In this document: positions 53,419-62,912 of the stretch, in pieces
Layout of the letters: every line of letters starts with the position of its first letter
Position numbering within the stretch: the first letter of the stretch is position 1
DNA from: Azotobacter paspali
GTDB taxonomy: Bacteria; Pseudomonadota; Gammaproteobacteria; Pseudomonadales; Pseudomonadaceae
DNA: 64,000 nucleotides
Strand: one strand, 5' to 3'
NCBI RefSeq assembly: GCF_042434745.1
Contig: NZ_JBHLSS010000098.1
The notes under the pieces: model-generated
Database searches by the model: none
Told to the model about the DNA's origin: nothing
The model's input: only the letters and a program-made list of their open reading frames with translations
Made by a program: the position numbers and the translations under genes

Positions 53419-56397
53419 ATGTTTCCGGAAAAGACCGACTACGAAGACAGGATCACCCTGATCATGGGCAGCGGCATCCAGTTCCTGGATTTCGCCGTCA
53501 GACTGGAATTGCGCCGCGAGCCGGCCGGCGAGTTCGTCCGGCCACGCAGCGACGGCCCGCTCGTGCGTCTGCTGTTCGACCCGCGCAATAGCACCTTCCA
53601 TCATCCGGCCGAGCCGGGCAGGGCGGTGACGCCGGCCTTCAGCGTGGCGCCCGAGGATTCGCTGCGCCTGCTCAAGGGGATCTGGTTGCCCCTGCCGTTC
53701 TTCCGCTGTAGCCCGCCGCGGCGCTTCGACGACGGTCCGAGCAACTGGTCGCGGGTGCGCATCGTCGAACTCGCCGAGGGTGAGGACCCGGACGGCAACA
53801 CCCACCGCGTCACTATCGCCTTCGATACCAAGGTTTTCGACAGCCACGAGGCCACCGCCTACCTGGCGCCGACCCGCGAAGACGTTCGCGCCGGCGCCAG
53901 CTTCGCCCTGGCCCACCGCGCCGACGAGATGGGCTGGTTCCTCGACCTCGGCTGGATCGACGGCTGGTTGCGCGAGGTGTTCGGCGAACAGGCGCGGCTG
54001 CCGCCGCTGCGCATGCAGCCCGACGACATCCAAGCCGAGTGCGAGCAGCTCCAGCATCAGGCGCACTACCTCAATCTGCTGCATATCCTCGGCAGCTACC
54101 TGCCGGTGCCGGAACTCAAGGTGGTGTCCAACCGCGACAGCGACGTGCACAAGGCGATCCCGGTGGACATGGTGCTGGACGTCGGTAACTCGCGTACCTG
54201 CGGCATCCTGATCGAGGACCACCCGCAGGAGAACGATGGCCTGAGCAAGCGCTACGAACTGGAACTACGCGACCTGACCCGGCCCGAACACGTCTACCCC
54301 GAGCCCTTCGAAAGCCGTGTCGAGTTCGCCCAGGCGATGTTCGGCAAGGACCACTTCTCGGTGCAAAGCGGCCGCCGCGAGGCCTTCCTCTGGCCGACCA
54401 TCGCCCGCGTCGGCCGCGAGGCCGGGCGCCTGGCCGGCCGCCGGCGCGGTACCGAGGGCTCGACCGGGCTGTCGAGCCCCAAGCGCTATCTATGGGACGA
54501 GGACAGCTACGAGCCGGGCTGGCGCTTCAACTGCGCCGCGCTGCGCACCGAGAGCGAGCCGCACGCCACTGCCGCGCCGGTCGCCGGGCTGATCAACGAG
54601 AAAGGGCAAGCGCTCTACACGCTGCCCTTCGACGAACGCATGCCGGTGTTCCACCCGCACTATTCGCGCAGCTCGCTGATGACCTTCATGCTTTCCGAAG
54701 TGCTCGGTCAGGCGCTGATGCAGATCAACAGCCCTTCGCAGCGCCTACGCATGAGCCACTCGCGGGTGCCGCGCCACCTGCGCTCGATCATCCTCACCGT
54801 GCCGCCATCGATGCCCAAGCCGGAGCGCGAGATCTTCGCCAAGTGCATGGAGCAGGCCATCGGCCTGGTTTGGAAGAGCCTCGGCTGGCATCCCGAGGAC
54901 GACCCCGTCGACCTCAAGGACCCGCAGAGCCGGCAAAGCGCCTGGCCTTGGTTCCCCGAGGTCCATGTGCAGTGGGACGAGGCCACCTGCGGCCAGGTGG
55001 TCTACCTGTTCAGCGAGACGCAGAACAACTTTGCCGGTCGCTCGGAGGAGTTCTTCGCCGCCATGGCGCGGCCGGACCAGCCGAAACGGGACCGCCTGAC
55101 CATCGCCTCGATCGACATCGGCGGTGGCACTACCGATCTGGTGATCACCGAATACCGCCTCGACGACGGCGTCGGCGGTAACGTCTACATCTGCCCGGAA
55201 CAACGCTTTCGCGACGGCTTCAAGGTCGCCGGCGACGACATCCTACTCGACGTGATCCGCCAGTTCGTCCTGCCGGCGCTGCGCGAAGCGTTGTCGCGCG
55301 CCGGCATCGCGGTGCCCGAGGCGCTGCTCTCGCGGCTGATCGGCAGCGAACCGCTGGCCGTGCAGGAGGCCGTGCTGCGCCAGCAGCTCAGCCTGCAAGT
55401 GTTCGGCCCGATCGGCCTGCGCCTGCTCAAGGCCTACGAACAGTACGACCCGCTGGAGCCGGGCAGCCGGGTCAGCGCCACCTTCGGCGAGCTGCTCGGC
55501 GAGACGCCCACGGCGGACGTGCTCGATTACGTCGCCAGCGCCGTGCGCCGCCAGTTGGGCAACGAGGCGGCGCCCTTCGATATCCTCGCCACCCCGCTGG
55601 ACGTCAGCCTGCGGCGCATCCACGAAGCCTTCATCGGCGACCGCATCAGCATCGGCAAGACCATCCAGGCGCTCTGCGAGGTGGTCAACGCCTACCCCTG
55701 CGACGTGCTCCTGCTTACCGGCCGGCCCTCCTGCTTGCCCGGCGTGCAGGCGCTGTTCCGCGAACTCTTGCCGCTGCCGCCGGGGCGCATCCTGTCGCTC
55801 AACCAGTACCGCACCGGCGGCTGGTACCCCTTCAACAAGCTCGACCGCATCGAGGACCCGAAGACCACCGCGGCGGTCGGCGCCATGCTCTGCCTGCTGA
55901 GCCGCGGCCTGCGCCTGCCGAACTTCTACTTCCGCGTGGCGTCCTTCCGCTCCTACTCGACGCTCAGGAACCTGGGCCTGATCGACAACAACAACGTCCT
56001 CAAGGACAGCAATGTCTACTACCGCGACATCGATCTGGACGATCCCGACTACCGCCTGCCGGACACCCCCTTCGACATGCGCGGGACCATGCGCCTGGGG
56101 TTCCGCCAACTGGCCTGCGAGCGCTGGTCGGCGGCGCCGCTGTACATCCTCGCCATCGAGAATCCGCGGCTGCGCGAGGAGATGGCGTCCAAGGGGCTGG
56201 TGCTCAAGGTGCGCCTGGGGATCAGGCCGTCGCGCAACCCGGCCGAGGGCAGCGAGCGTTTCGAACTGCTCGGGGTAGAGTCGGACAACGGGGCGGTGAG
56301 TCGGGCGCATGTGCGGCTGAAGCTCAATACCCTGCCCGATGCCGGGCTGGGCGAGTCGCAGTACTGGCTGGACAGTGGGAGTGTGTTTCGGAAATGA
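53419..56397 (+). CDS. srfB: SrfB-like protein with actin/HSP70-type ATPase fold
   Basis: 992 residues from ATG 53419. After a 250-residue N-terminal region, an actin-like nucleotide fold is evident: phosphate-1 loop VLDVGNSRTCG (Asp254), phosphate-2 loop IDIGGGTTDL (Asp566 onward) and an adenosine-loop motif LLLTGRPSCLPG (near 765). An insert of about 300 residues separates the two halves. No signal peptide or membrane helix, so cytoplasmic. Homologues are annotated virulence factor SrfB after Salmonella SsrB-regulated genes, but the biochemical role is unknown. Followed by 768 bases of repeats before srfC. Confidence 0.85.
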   Translation: MFPEKTDYEDRITLIMGSGIQFLDFAVRLELRREPAGEFVRPRSDGPLVRLLFDPRNSTFHHPAEPGRAVTPAFSVAPEDSLRLLKGIWLPLPFFRCSPPRRFDDGPSNWSRVRIVELAEGEDPDGNTHRVTIAFDTKVFDSHEATAYLAPTREDVRAGASFALAHRADEMGWFLDLGWIDGWLREVFGEQARLPPLRMQPDDIQAECEQLQHQAHYLNLLHILGSYLPVPELKVVSNRDSDVHKAIPVDMVLDVGNSRTCGILIEDHPQENDGLSKRYELELRDLTRPEHVYPEPFESRVEFAQAMFGKDHFSVQSGRREAFLWPTIARVGREAGRLAGRRRGTEGSTGLSSPKRYLWDEDSYEPGWRFNCAALRTESEPHATAAPVAGLINEKGQALYTLPFDERMPVFHPHYSRSSLMTFMLSEVLGQALMQINSPSQRLRMSHSRVPRHLRSIILTVPPSMPKPEREIFAKCMEQAIGLVWKSLGWHPEDDPVDLKDPQSRQSAWPWFPEVHVQWDEATCGQVVYLFSETQNNFAGRSEEFFAAMARPDQPKRDRLTIASIDIGGGTTDLVITEYRLDDGVGGNVYICPEQRFRDGFKVAGDDILLDVIRQFVLPALREALSRAGIAVPEALLSRLIGSEPLAVQEAVLRQQLSLQVFGPIGLRLLKAYEQYDPLEPGSRVSATFGELLGETPTADVLDYVASAVRRQLGNEAAPFDILATPLDVSLRRIHEAFIGDRISIGKTIQALCEVVNAYPCDVLLLTGRPSCLPGVQALFRELLPLPPGRILSLNQYRTGGWYPFNKLDRIEDPKTTAAVGAMLCLLSRGLRLPNFYFRVASFRSYSTLRNLGLIDNNNVLKDSNVYYRDIDLDDPDYRLPDTPFDMRGTMRLGFRQLACERWSAAPLYILAIENPRLREEMASKGLVLKVRLGIRPSRNPAEGSERFELLGVESDNGAVSRAHVRLKLNTLPDAGLGESQYWLDSGSVFRK

Positions 56398-57165
56398 CTA
56401 GTGGGGCGCGTTGGTGTTGGCCTAGCTTTTGGACTGAGGACGGGGCGCTTTCCTCGGCTCGGCCTACAGGTTTCGCCTTGTACGGCGAGTCACTTTTTCT
56501 TGTCTGGCCAAGAAAAAGTAACCAAAAAGAAGGCCACCTCCATCGTCAGGCCCCGGCTGCGCTGGGGTTCCCTCCCTCCGTCGTCATTCCAGGGGCACGC
56601 CATGAAGGGCCATCCATGGCCCTCGCGGCTCTCGCGGCATCCTTGCCGCTCGACCCCTTCCATGCCGACTCCGCTCGGCCCGACGAAGGGGGAAGGGGTG
56701 TTGTGCCCACCCCCGTAGAAGAAAAGCGAAGAGCGAAAAGCTTTTTCAAGCGTGATATCAGACTTGCAGGCAATTCCCCGGTCCCGTTCAGCAGGCCGAG
56801 CGCAGGCGTCGCGGAGGGGGCGAGCCGCATGGATGCGGCGAGAGCCGTAAAGGGGCATGGATGCCCCTTGTACGGCGGCCCCCGGAGCGGCGCCGGAGCG
56901 AGGGAACCTCAGCCGCGTAGCGGCTGGGGCCGGATGATCGGGTGCGCTTTCTCTTTGGTTACTTTCTCTTTGCGCGCGCAAAGAGAAAGTGACTCGCCGT
57001 ACAAGGCGAAACCTGTCGTATCAGCCGAGGAAAGCATCCAGTTTGGCACCAAGCCTTCCCGCCAGCTCCCGAAAAACCCTCCGAGCCAGGCAGGAAAAGC
57101 GTATCGGAGCGATGCCGAAGCCCCAGAATATCAACGCCGCCTCGCCCCACAGGGAACCCCGATCG
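56398..57165. repeat. Inverted-repeat mosaic between srfB and srfC
   Basis: 768 bases, no credible gene. A plus-oriented copy of a family repeat (56466-56580, starting ACAGGTTTCGCCTTGTACGG) and a minus-oriented copy (about 56920-57016) flank GC-rich filler containing shorter inverted segments. The first copy has an 11-bp hairpin (56492-56502 with 56509-56519); the second has a perfect 30-bp palindrome (56961-56990). ORFs across it are by-products of the repeat. Confidence 0.8.
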
Positions 57166-59898
57166 ATGACCTACCCTGACCAATCCCCCGAACGTCTGTC
57201 CCAGAGCTGGTCCGCCGTCCACGGCGGGGCGGGCGAGGCGATCCGCTGGATCGACGAGGTGCGTCGCAGCGCGCCGCGCCTGGACAACGAGGCCGACGAC
57301 CTGATCCTCAGCCTGCGCCGCGTGCGCAACACCGCGCGGCGCCTCGGCGCGGTTTCCGCGCTGCCGATGACCGTGGGCTTCTTCGGCCTGTCCCAGGCCG
57401 GCAAGTCCTACCTGATCGCCACCCTCGCCGCCGGCGCCAACGGCAAGCTGGAAACCGACTTGGGCGGCGACCACCTGGACTTCCTCGTCCACGTCAACCC
57501 GCCGGGCAGCGGCAAGGAGGCCACCGGGCTGGTCACCCGTTTCAGCCGTACCGCCCGGCCGGGGCCGGCGGAGTTCCCGCTGGAACTCAAGCTGTTCGCC
57601 GAGATCGAGCTGGCCAAGGTGCTCGCCAACTCCTTTTTCAACGACTTCAACACCGAGAAGGTGCGCTACCGCTTCGAGGAGGCGGCGATCCGCCAGTTGC
57701 TCCGCGAGCTGGAGCGGCGCCGCCAGCCTTACCCGGTGCCGGGCGTCGACGCCGACGCCGTGGTGGATCTGTGGGACTACTTGCAGGGCAGCTTTCCGGG
57801 TTCGCTGGGCGCGTTGGCGGCGTATTACTGGCCGGCCGCCGTCGAGTTGGCGCCGCGCCTGGCGCTGGAAGACCGCGCCCGGTTGTTCTCGATCTTTTGG
57901 GGCGAGATCCCCGAACTGAGCGACACCTACCTGGCCTTCGCCCGTACCCTGACCAGCCTCGGCCACGCCGAACGGGTCTTCGCGCCGCTGGGCGCGCTGG
58001 TACGGCCGACGCCGCAGGGCGGGCTGTCGCAGGCCGACAGCATCATGAACGTGGACATGCTCGAACGCCTCGGCCGGGACAACGACCTGCGCATCGCCGT
58101 GCGTCCGTGGAAGGACGGCGCCTTGGGCGCCGAGGTCGAGCTGACCCTGGCGCAACTGGCGGCGCTCACCGCCGAGCTGGTCTTCCCGCTGGTCGAGCCG
58201 ACCAGCGAACCGCTCTGCGAAGAGGTCGACTTGCTCGACTTCCCCGGCTACCGCGGCCGGCTCGGCGTCGAGTCGCTGGACGAGGTGCGTCGTGCGGTGA
58301 ACAACGAGGACAGCAACCCGGTGGCGCAGCTCCTTCTGCGCGGCAAGGTCGCCTATCTCTTCGAGCGTTATACCGACAGCCAGGAAATGAACGTGCTGAT
58401 CGTCTGCACGCCGTCGAACAAGCAGTCGGACGTCACCAGCGTCGGCCCGGTGCTGAGCCGCTGGATCGACCGCACCCAGGGCGAGACGCCGGCCGAGCGG
58501 GCGCGCCGCAAGCCGGGCCTGTTGTGGGCGATCACCATGTTCGACATGCGCATCGGCAGCGACCTGGACAAGGGCGAGGACCTGCTGCGCCTGGGCTGGG
58601 GCAGCGGCGGCATGATGAAGATGACCATGCTGGAACGCTTCGGCCAGTACGCCTGGCTGCAGGACTGGGCCGGCGGCCGGCCGTTCGACAATACCTTCCT
58701 GGTGCGCAAGCCGCGCATGAAGGTGACTTTCCTCGACCTCGACGGCGGCCGGGAAACGGCCATCCACGAGGCCGCCCGCGAGTCGCTGGCGCTGATGCGC
58801 CAGACCTTCTGCGAGGACGAGACGGTCCGCCGCCACGTCCGCGACCCCGAGGAAGCCTGGGACGCCATGCTGGCGCTGAACGACGGCGGCATGGGCCGCA
58901 TCGGCCGCTACCTGCGCCAGGTCGCCCTGCGCGAGGTCAAGCAAGGGCGCATCCGCGAGCAACTGGACGCCATTCTGCACCTGATCGAGAACCGTCTCGG
59001 CCACTGGTTCCAGGCCGAGGGCGCCGGCGAGCTGGAGCGCAAGCGGCGCATCGCCCGGCAGATCTCCGACGCCCTGTGGCCGCGGCGCCTGCTGCTCGGC
59101 GAGCTGCTGCAGCGCATGCAGCTTCCGGACGACCTACTGCGCGCGCTCTACCTGCGCGCCGGCGAGGAAGACGAAGCGCCGCCGCCGGCCGCCGGCGAAC
59201 GCCTGCTGTCGGGCACCGCACCGCTGGCCGGGGCGCTTAATCTCGGCCTCGACCTGAACGACGACGACAGCTTCGATCCCTTCGGCGACAACGGCCCTTC
59301 CGGCGCGGTGCCCGCGGCGCCGGCGCGGCAGGCGCGTGGCAGCGACGCGCGCTTCGCCCAGGCGGTTCTGCGCGAGTGGATCGGCCACCTGCGTCACCTG
59401 CCCGAAGATGTGCGCCTGATGACCTACCTAGGCTTCGCCAAGCCGGCGGTCGAGGCTCTGATCGACGAACTGGTCACTGGCGCCAGCCGTCTCGGCCTGG
59501 AGCAGCGCCTGTTGCAGGCGATCGTCAGCACCGAGCAGGTCGGTACCAAACGCGAGCAGCTCGCCGGCCGCCAGGTGCTCACCGCCAAGACGGTGCTCGG
59601 CGACTTCATTGGCTGGCTGGGCTTCATCGAGCAGCCCCTCAAACAACGCCCGGACAGCCGCATCGAGCGCGATGCCAAGCTGTTCCAGCCGACGCCGCCG
59701 ATCGCTCCGGGCCAGTTGCCGCGCCTGGCGGAGCAACCTCAGGACTACACCCGGCGCTACGTCGGCGACTGGCTGGTGGCCCTGGCGCGGATCGCCGAGG
59801 AAAATGCCGGACACAGCGCCGGCCGGGAAATCACCCTCGAACAGAACGAAGCGTTGGGCCGCATCCTCGTCACCTTCCAATCGGCACGGGCAGATTGA
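57166..59898 (+). CDS. srfC: SrfC-like large P-loop GTPase-type protein
   Basis: 910 residues from ATG 57166 (GGGA upstream; the open frame extends left into repeat DNA). The nucleotide site is GLSQAGKS (74-81) in TVGFFGLSQAGKSYLIATL and a G3-like DFPGYRG (358-364), as in dynamin or septin-like GTPases; a clear NKxD motif was not found. The middle and C-terminal regions are long amphipathic helices, with a Pro/Asp-rich segment near 695-725. Named in homologues putative virulence factor SrfC. Next gene begins three bases after its stop. Confidence 0.8.
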   Translation: MTYPDQSPERLSQSWSAVHGGAGEAIRWIDEVRRSAPRLDNEADDLILSLRRVRNTARRLGAVSALPMTVGFFGLSQAGKSYLIATLAAGANGKLETDLGGDHLDFLVHVNPPGSGKEATGLVTRFSRTARPGPAEFPLELKLFAEIELAKVLANSFFNDFNTEKVRYRFEEAAIRQLLRELERRRQPYPVPGVDADAVVDLWDYLQGSFPGSLGALAAYYWPAAVELAPRLALEDRARLFSIFWGEIPELSDTYLAFARTLTSLGHAERVFAPLGALVRPTPQGGLSQADSIMNVDMLERLGRDNDLRIAVRPWKDGALGAEVELTLAQLAALTAELVFPLVEPTSEPLCEEVDLLDFPGYRGRLGVESLDEVRRAVNNEDSNPVAQLLLRGKVAYLFERYTDSQEMNVLIVCTPSNKQSDVTSVGPVLSRWIDRTQGETPAERARRKPGLLWAITMFDMRIGSDLDKGEDLLRLGWGSGGMMKMTMLERFGQYAWLQDWAGGRPFDNTFLVRKPRMKVTFLDLDGGRETAIHEAARESLALMRQTFCEDETVRRHVRDPEEAWDAMLALNDGGMGRIGRYLRQVALREVKQGRIREQLDAILHLIENRLGHWFQAEGAGELERKRRIARQISDALWPRRLLLGELLQRMQLPDDLLRALYLRAGEEDEAPPPAAGERLLSGTAPLAGALNLGLDLNDDDSFDPFGDNGPSGAVPAAPARQARGSDARFAQAVLREWIGHLRHLPEDVRLMTYLGFAKPAVEALIDELVTGASRLGLEQRLLQAIVSTEQVGTKREQLAGRQVLTAKTVLGDFIGWLGFIEQPLKQRPDSRIERDAKLFQPTPPIAPGQLPRLAEQPQDYTRRYVGDWLVALARIAEENAGHSAGREITLEQNEALGRILVTFQSARAD

Positions 59899-59901
59899 CG
59901 C

Positions 59902-60918
59902 ATGCTGAGAATCGAATTGACGGCCGCCGCCGGCGGCCAACCCGGCTACGGCGAACTGAGCCTGCGCGGCTGGCCGGGCGGCACCGACGGCTTGGAGCTG
60001 AGCGTGCTGCGCAACCAAGACAGCCTCTACCTGGACGCCGGCGGCGGCTGGGACAGCCTGCCCGTCTGGCACGCCATCGACGGCCTGGAGCGGCGCGGCG
60101 AACTGCTGGTCGGCAGCGTCGGCCCCTGGTTGGTCGATCCCTTGGTCCGCGACCCGAAAATGGTCTACCGCCTGCAACTGCGAGATGCCGGGCAGAGCGA
60201 TGCCGGCGTGCTGCGCATCGTCGGCGACATCCTCTCCTCGTCGGCCATCGGCCAGCCGCAGCTGGAGGAACCGTCGCCCAAACCGCGGGCCGCGTCGCCC
60301 GAAGCGAAGCTCGAACCCGTGCCCGTCGAGCCGCTGGTCGAGAAGCCGCGGGCGGAGCCGTCGCTGGTCGCCAGGCGCGAAGACGAGGAAGCGCCCGTCA
60401 CGCCACCGCCGAGGCCTGTTCGCTGGCTGCCGCTGGTCCTCGGCCTGCTGGCGCTGCTCGGCATCGGGCTGGGGGCCTACTGGTACTTCGTGTTGCGCCC
60501 GCAGACGTTGACGCCGGTGGCGGAGGCTCCGGCCGCGACGCCGGCGCCCGCCGCGTCCGGCGGCGAGGCGAACCCCTGCGACGCGACCACCCTGGAAGGC
60601 GCCGGCGACGACCTGGCCTTCATCCAGGCCTGCCTGCGCTCGAATCCGCCCACGGCCCGAGTGCTGGAAGTGATCGACGCCGCCAAGCGCGCTAAGCGCT
60701 GCGGCGTGGTGCAGCGTCTCTACGCGCACAAGGCCCAGGCCGGCGACGCCGCCATCGCCTTCGCTTACGCCCGCGAATACGACCCGCAGACCTTCGCCGC
60801 CGGCGGCTGCGTGAAGTCCGCCGATGCCGAGACCGCCGCCTACTGGTACGAGATCGCCCTGGCCAACGATCCGGCCAACGCCGACGCCAAGAAGCGCCTG
60901 GAGGCCCTGAAACCATGA
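59902..60918 (+). CDS. Single-pass membrane protein of the srf cluster, unknown function
   Basis: 338 residues, not recognised. N-terminal domain of about 110 residues (LRIELTAAAGGQPGYGELSL, YRLQLRDAGQSD), then a Pro/Glu/Ala-rich linker, one membrane helix (WLPLVLGLLALLGIGLGAYWYFVL, about 175-198), another Pro/Ala linker and a C-terminal domain with helical repeats that resemble Sel1/TPR units (GDAAIAFAYAREYDPQTFA, AETAAYWYEIALANDPANAD). The same overall design as the SrfA-like protein suggests it is a second membrane scaffold. Coupled to the next gene by an ATGA overlap. Confidence 0.75.
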   Translation: MLRIELTAAAGGQPGYGELSLRGWPGGTDGLELSVLRNQDSLYLDAGGGWDSLPVWHAIDGLERRGELLVGSVGPWLVDPLVRDPKMVYRLQLRDAGQSDAGVLRIVGDILSSSAIGQPQLEEPSPKPRAASPEAKLEPVPVEPLVEKPRAEPSLVARREDEEAPVTPPPRPVRWLPLVLGLLALLGIGLGAYWYFVLRPQTLTPVAEAPAATPAPAASGGEANPCDATTLEGAGDDLAFIQACLRSNPPTARVLEVIDAAKRAKRCGVVQRLYAHKAQAGDAAIAFAYAREYDPQTFAAGGCVKSADAETAAYWYEIALANDPANADAKKRLEALKP

Positions 60919-62912
60919 ACCCGCGCGGAAGGAAGACGACGATGTGGCGCGAGATGGCCCTGCTCGGCGGCCTGCTGCTGGGCACCTGCGCCGGCTCGGC
61001 GCTGGCGGCCGACGACAAGCCCCTGCTGCAGGCCGGCAAGAAGACCCTCTACCAGCGCGTACTGACCACGCCGAGCTGCCGCCTCGGCGACCAACCCGGC
61101 GCGGCCGGCGGCAAGTCGCAGCCGGCCTTCACCCGCTTCTACGTGTACCAGCGACAGAAGGTCGGCGACGGCGAATGGCTCAAGGTCGGCCCGGACAGCT
61201 ACGGCAAGACCCTCGGCTGGATCGATGCCGGCTGCGCGGTGGACTGGAAGATGCAGATGACCCTGGTGCTGACCAACCCGGCCGGGCGCGAGCCGCTGCT
61301 GTTCTTCCGCCAGCGCGAGACGCTCGACAAGCTGTTCGGCGCGGACGATCCGGACAAGCTGCTCAAGCCGATCCGCGCCAACCTGGCGGGCCAGGGCCGC
61401 GACGCCGCGGTGGTCGCCCGCGAGCCGGACTACGCCGTCGATCTGGCCAAGCGCTTCTACCTGCTGCCGGTGCTCGATGCCCGGGAAATCATGACCGAGA
61501 AGGGCTTCCGGGTGCGCGAGCTGGAAGTCGCCTCGGTGACCGCTGCCGAGCCGAAGAGCGCCGAACAGGCCGCCCAGGACAAGGCCGGCGAGGTCAACAC
61601 CCTGAAGGGCTTCAGCGCCGCCGTGGTGTTCGTCATCGACTCGACCATCTCCATGGGCCCCTACATTGACCGGACCCGCGAAGCGATCCGCAAGATCTAC
61701 CAGCGCATCGAGCAGGAAAAGCTGCTCGGGCAGGTCAGGTTCGGTCTGGTCGCCTACCGCTCCAACATCAAGGAAGTGCCGGCGCTGGAATACGTCAGCA
61801 AACTCTATGTCGATCCGGCCAAGGTACAGGGCGGCGAGGACTTCCTCGCCAAAATGGCCGCATTGAAGCCGGCCACGGTATCCAGCAGCCGCTTCGACGA
61901 AGACGCCTACGCTGGGGTCATGCGCGCCCTGGACGAGATCGACTGGACCCAGTTCGGCGCCCGCTACATCGTGCTGGTCAGCGATGCCGGCGCTTTGGAC
62001 GGCACCGATCCGCTGTCCGCCACCGGCCTCGACGCCGCCCAGGTGCGCCTGGAGGCCAAGCATCGCGGCGTGGCCATCTACAGCCTGCATCTGAAAACCC
62101 CGAGCGGGGCGAAGAACCACGCCTCCGCCGAGGCGCAGTACCGCGACCTGTCGAACAACCCGATCCTCAACAAGCCGCTGTACTACCCGGTGGACGCCGG
62201 CGATGTGAATAACTTCGGCAGCAAGATCGACGCCCTGGCCGCTGCCATCACCGGCCAGGTCAAGGCCGCCTACCGCGGCGAAATGGCTGCCGGCAGCGCT
62301 CTCGGCGCCGACGCCGACTATGGCGAGAAGGCCGACGCCACCCTGTTGGAAGACACCGCCAAGCTCGGCCACGCCATGCGCCTGGCCTACCTCGGCGCAG
62401 CCACCGGGGCCAGCGCGCCGCCGGTGTTCCACGCCTGGATCGGCGACCGCGACTTCGTCAAGCAGAACGTGCCGACCACCGAGGTGCGTGTGCTGCTTAC
62501 CAAGGCCCAGCTCAGCGACCTCGCCGAGGTGGTGAAGAAGATCGCCGACGCCGCCAACGAGGGCTTGATCTCGCCCAACGAGATGTTCGAGCGTCTGCGT
62601 TCGGTGGCCGCGACCATGGGCAAGGACCCCAATCAACTGCAGAAGGACAACAAATCCGCCACCCTGGCGGAGATGGGCTTGATGGCCGAGTACCTGGAGG
62701 GGCTGCCGTACCTCAGCGAGGTGCTCAGCCTCGACGAGGAGACCTGGAAAGGCATGGAGGGGCTGGAGCAGGAGAAATTCATCCGTCGGCTGAATACCAA
62801 GCTGAAGTACTACCAGAAGTACAACGCCGATGCCGATCGGTGGGTGTCGTTGGCCGAGGGGAGCGATCCGCGGGATCATGTGTATCCGGTGCCGTTGGAG
62901 GCGTTGCCTTGA
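60915..62912 (+). CDS. Exported von Willebrand factor A domain protein of the srf cluster
   Basis: 665 residues. A signal peptide is evident (WREMALLGGLLLGTCAGSALA then ADDK); ATG 60942 is an alternative start. About residues 30-110 look like an SH3-like or lysozyme-inhibitor-type small domain (WLKVGPDSYGKTLGWIDAGC). The vWA domain begins near 235 with VVFVIDSTISMG; the metal site D242-x-T244-x-S246 is a Thr variant of DxSxS. It runs through FGLVAYRSN and YIVLVSDAGALDG. The C-terminal 250 residues are helical and rich in charged residues. Periplasmic location fits the extracytoplasmic domains of the two membrane proteins. Role unknown. Confidence 0.8.
   Translation: MNPRGRKTTMWREMALLGGLLLGTCAGSALAADDKPLLQAGKKTLYQRVLTTPSCRLGDQPGAAGGKSQPAFTRFYVYQRQKVGDGEWLKVGPDSYGKTLGWIDAGCAVDWKMQMTLVLTNPAGREPLLFFRQRETLDKLFGADDPDKLLKPIRANLAGQGRDAAVVAREPDYAVDLAKRFYLLPVLDAREIMTEKGFRVRELEVASVTAAEPKSAEQAAQDKAGEVNTLKGFSAAVVFVIDSTISMGPYIDRTREAIRKIYQRIEQEKLLGQVRFGLVAYRSNIKEVPALEYVSKLYVDPAKVQGGEDFLAKMAALKPATVSSSRFDEDAYAGVMRALDEIDWTQFGARYIVLVSDAGALDGTDPLSATGLDAAQVRLEAKHRGVAIYSLHLKTPSGAKNHASAEAQYRDLSNNPILNKPLYYPVDAGDVNNFGSKIDALAAAITGQVKAAYRGEMAAGSALGADADYGEKADATLLEDTAKLGHAMRLAYLGAATGASAPPVFHAWIGDRDFVKQNVPTTEVRVLLTKAQLSDLAEVVKKIADAANEGLISPNEMFERLRSVAATMGKDPNQLQKDNKSATLAEMGLMAEYLEGLPYLSEVLSLDEETWKGMEGLEQEKFIRRLNTKLKYYQKYNADADRWVSLAEGSDPRDHVYPVPLEALP

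Noticed and set aside
56394..57179. 261-codon plus-strand open frame between srfB and srfC
   Set aside because: Entirely within the repeat mosaic and similar to the frames at 62.8-63.8 kb; repeat by-product.
56959..59004. 681-codon open frame antisense to srfC
   Set aside because: Mirror-frame artefact of GC-rich codons; the plus strand has a coherent P-loop protein.
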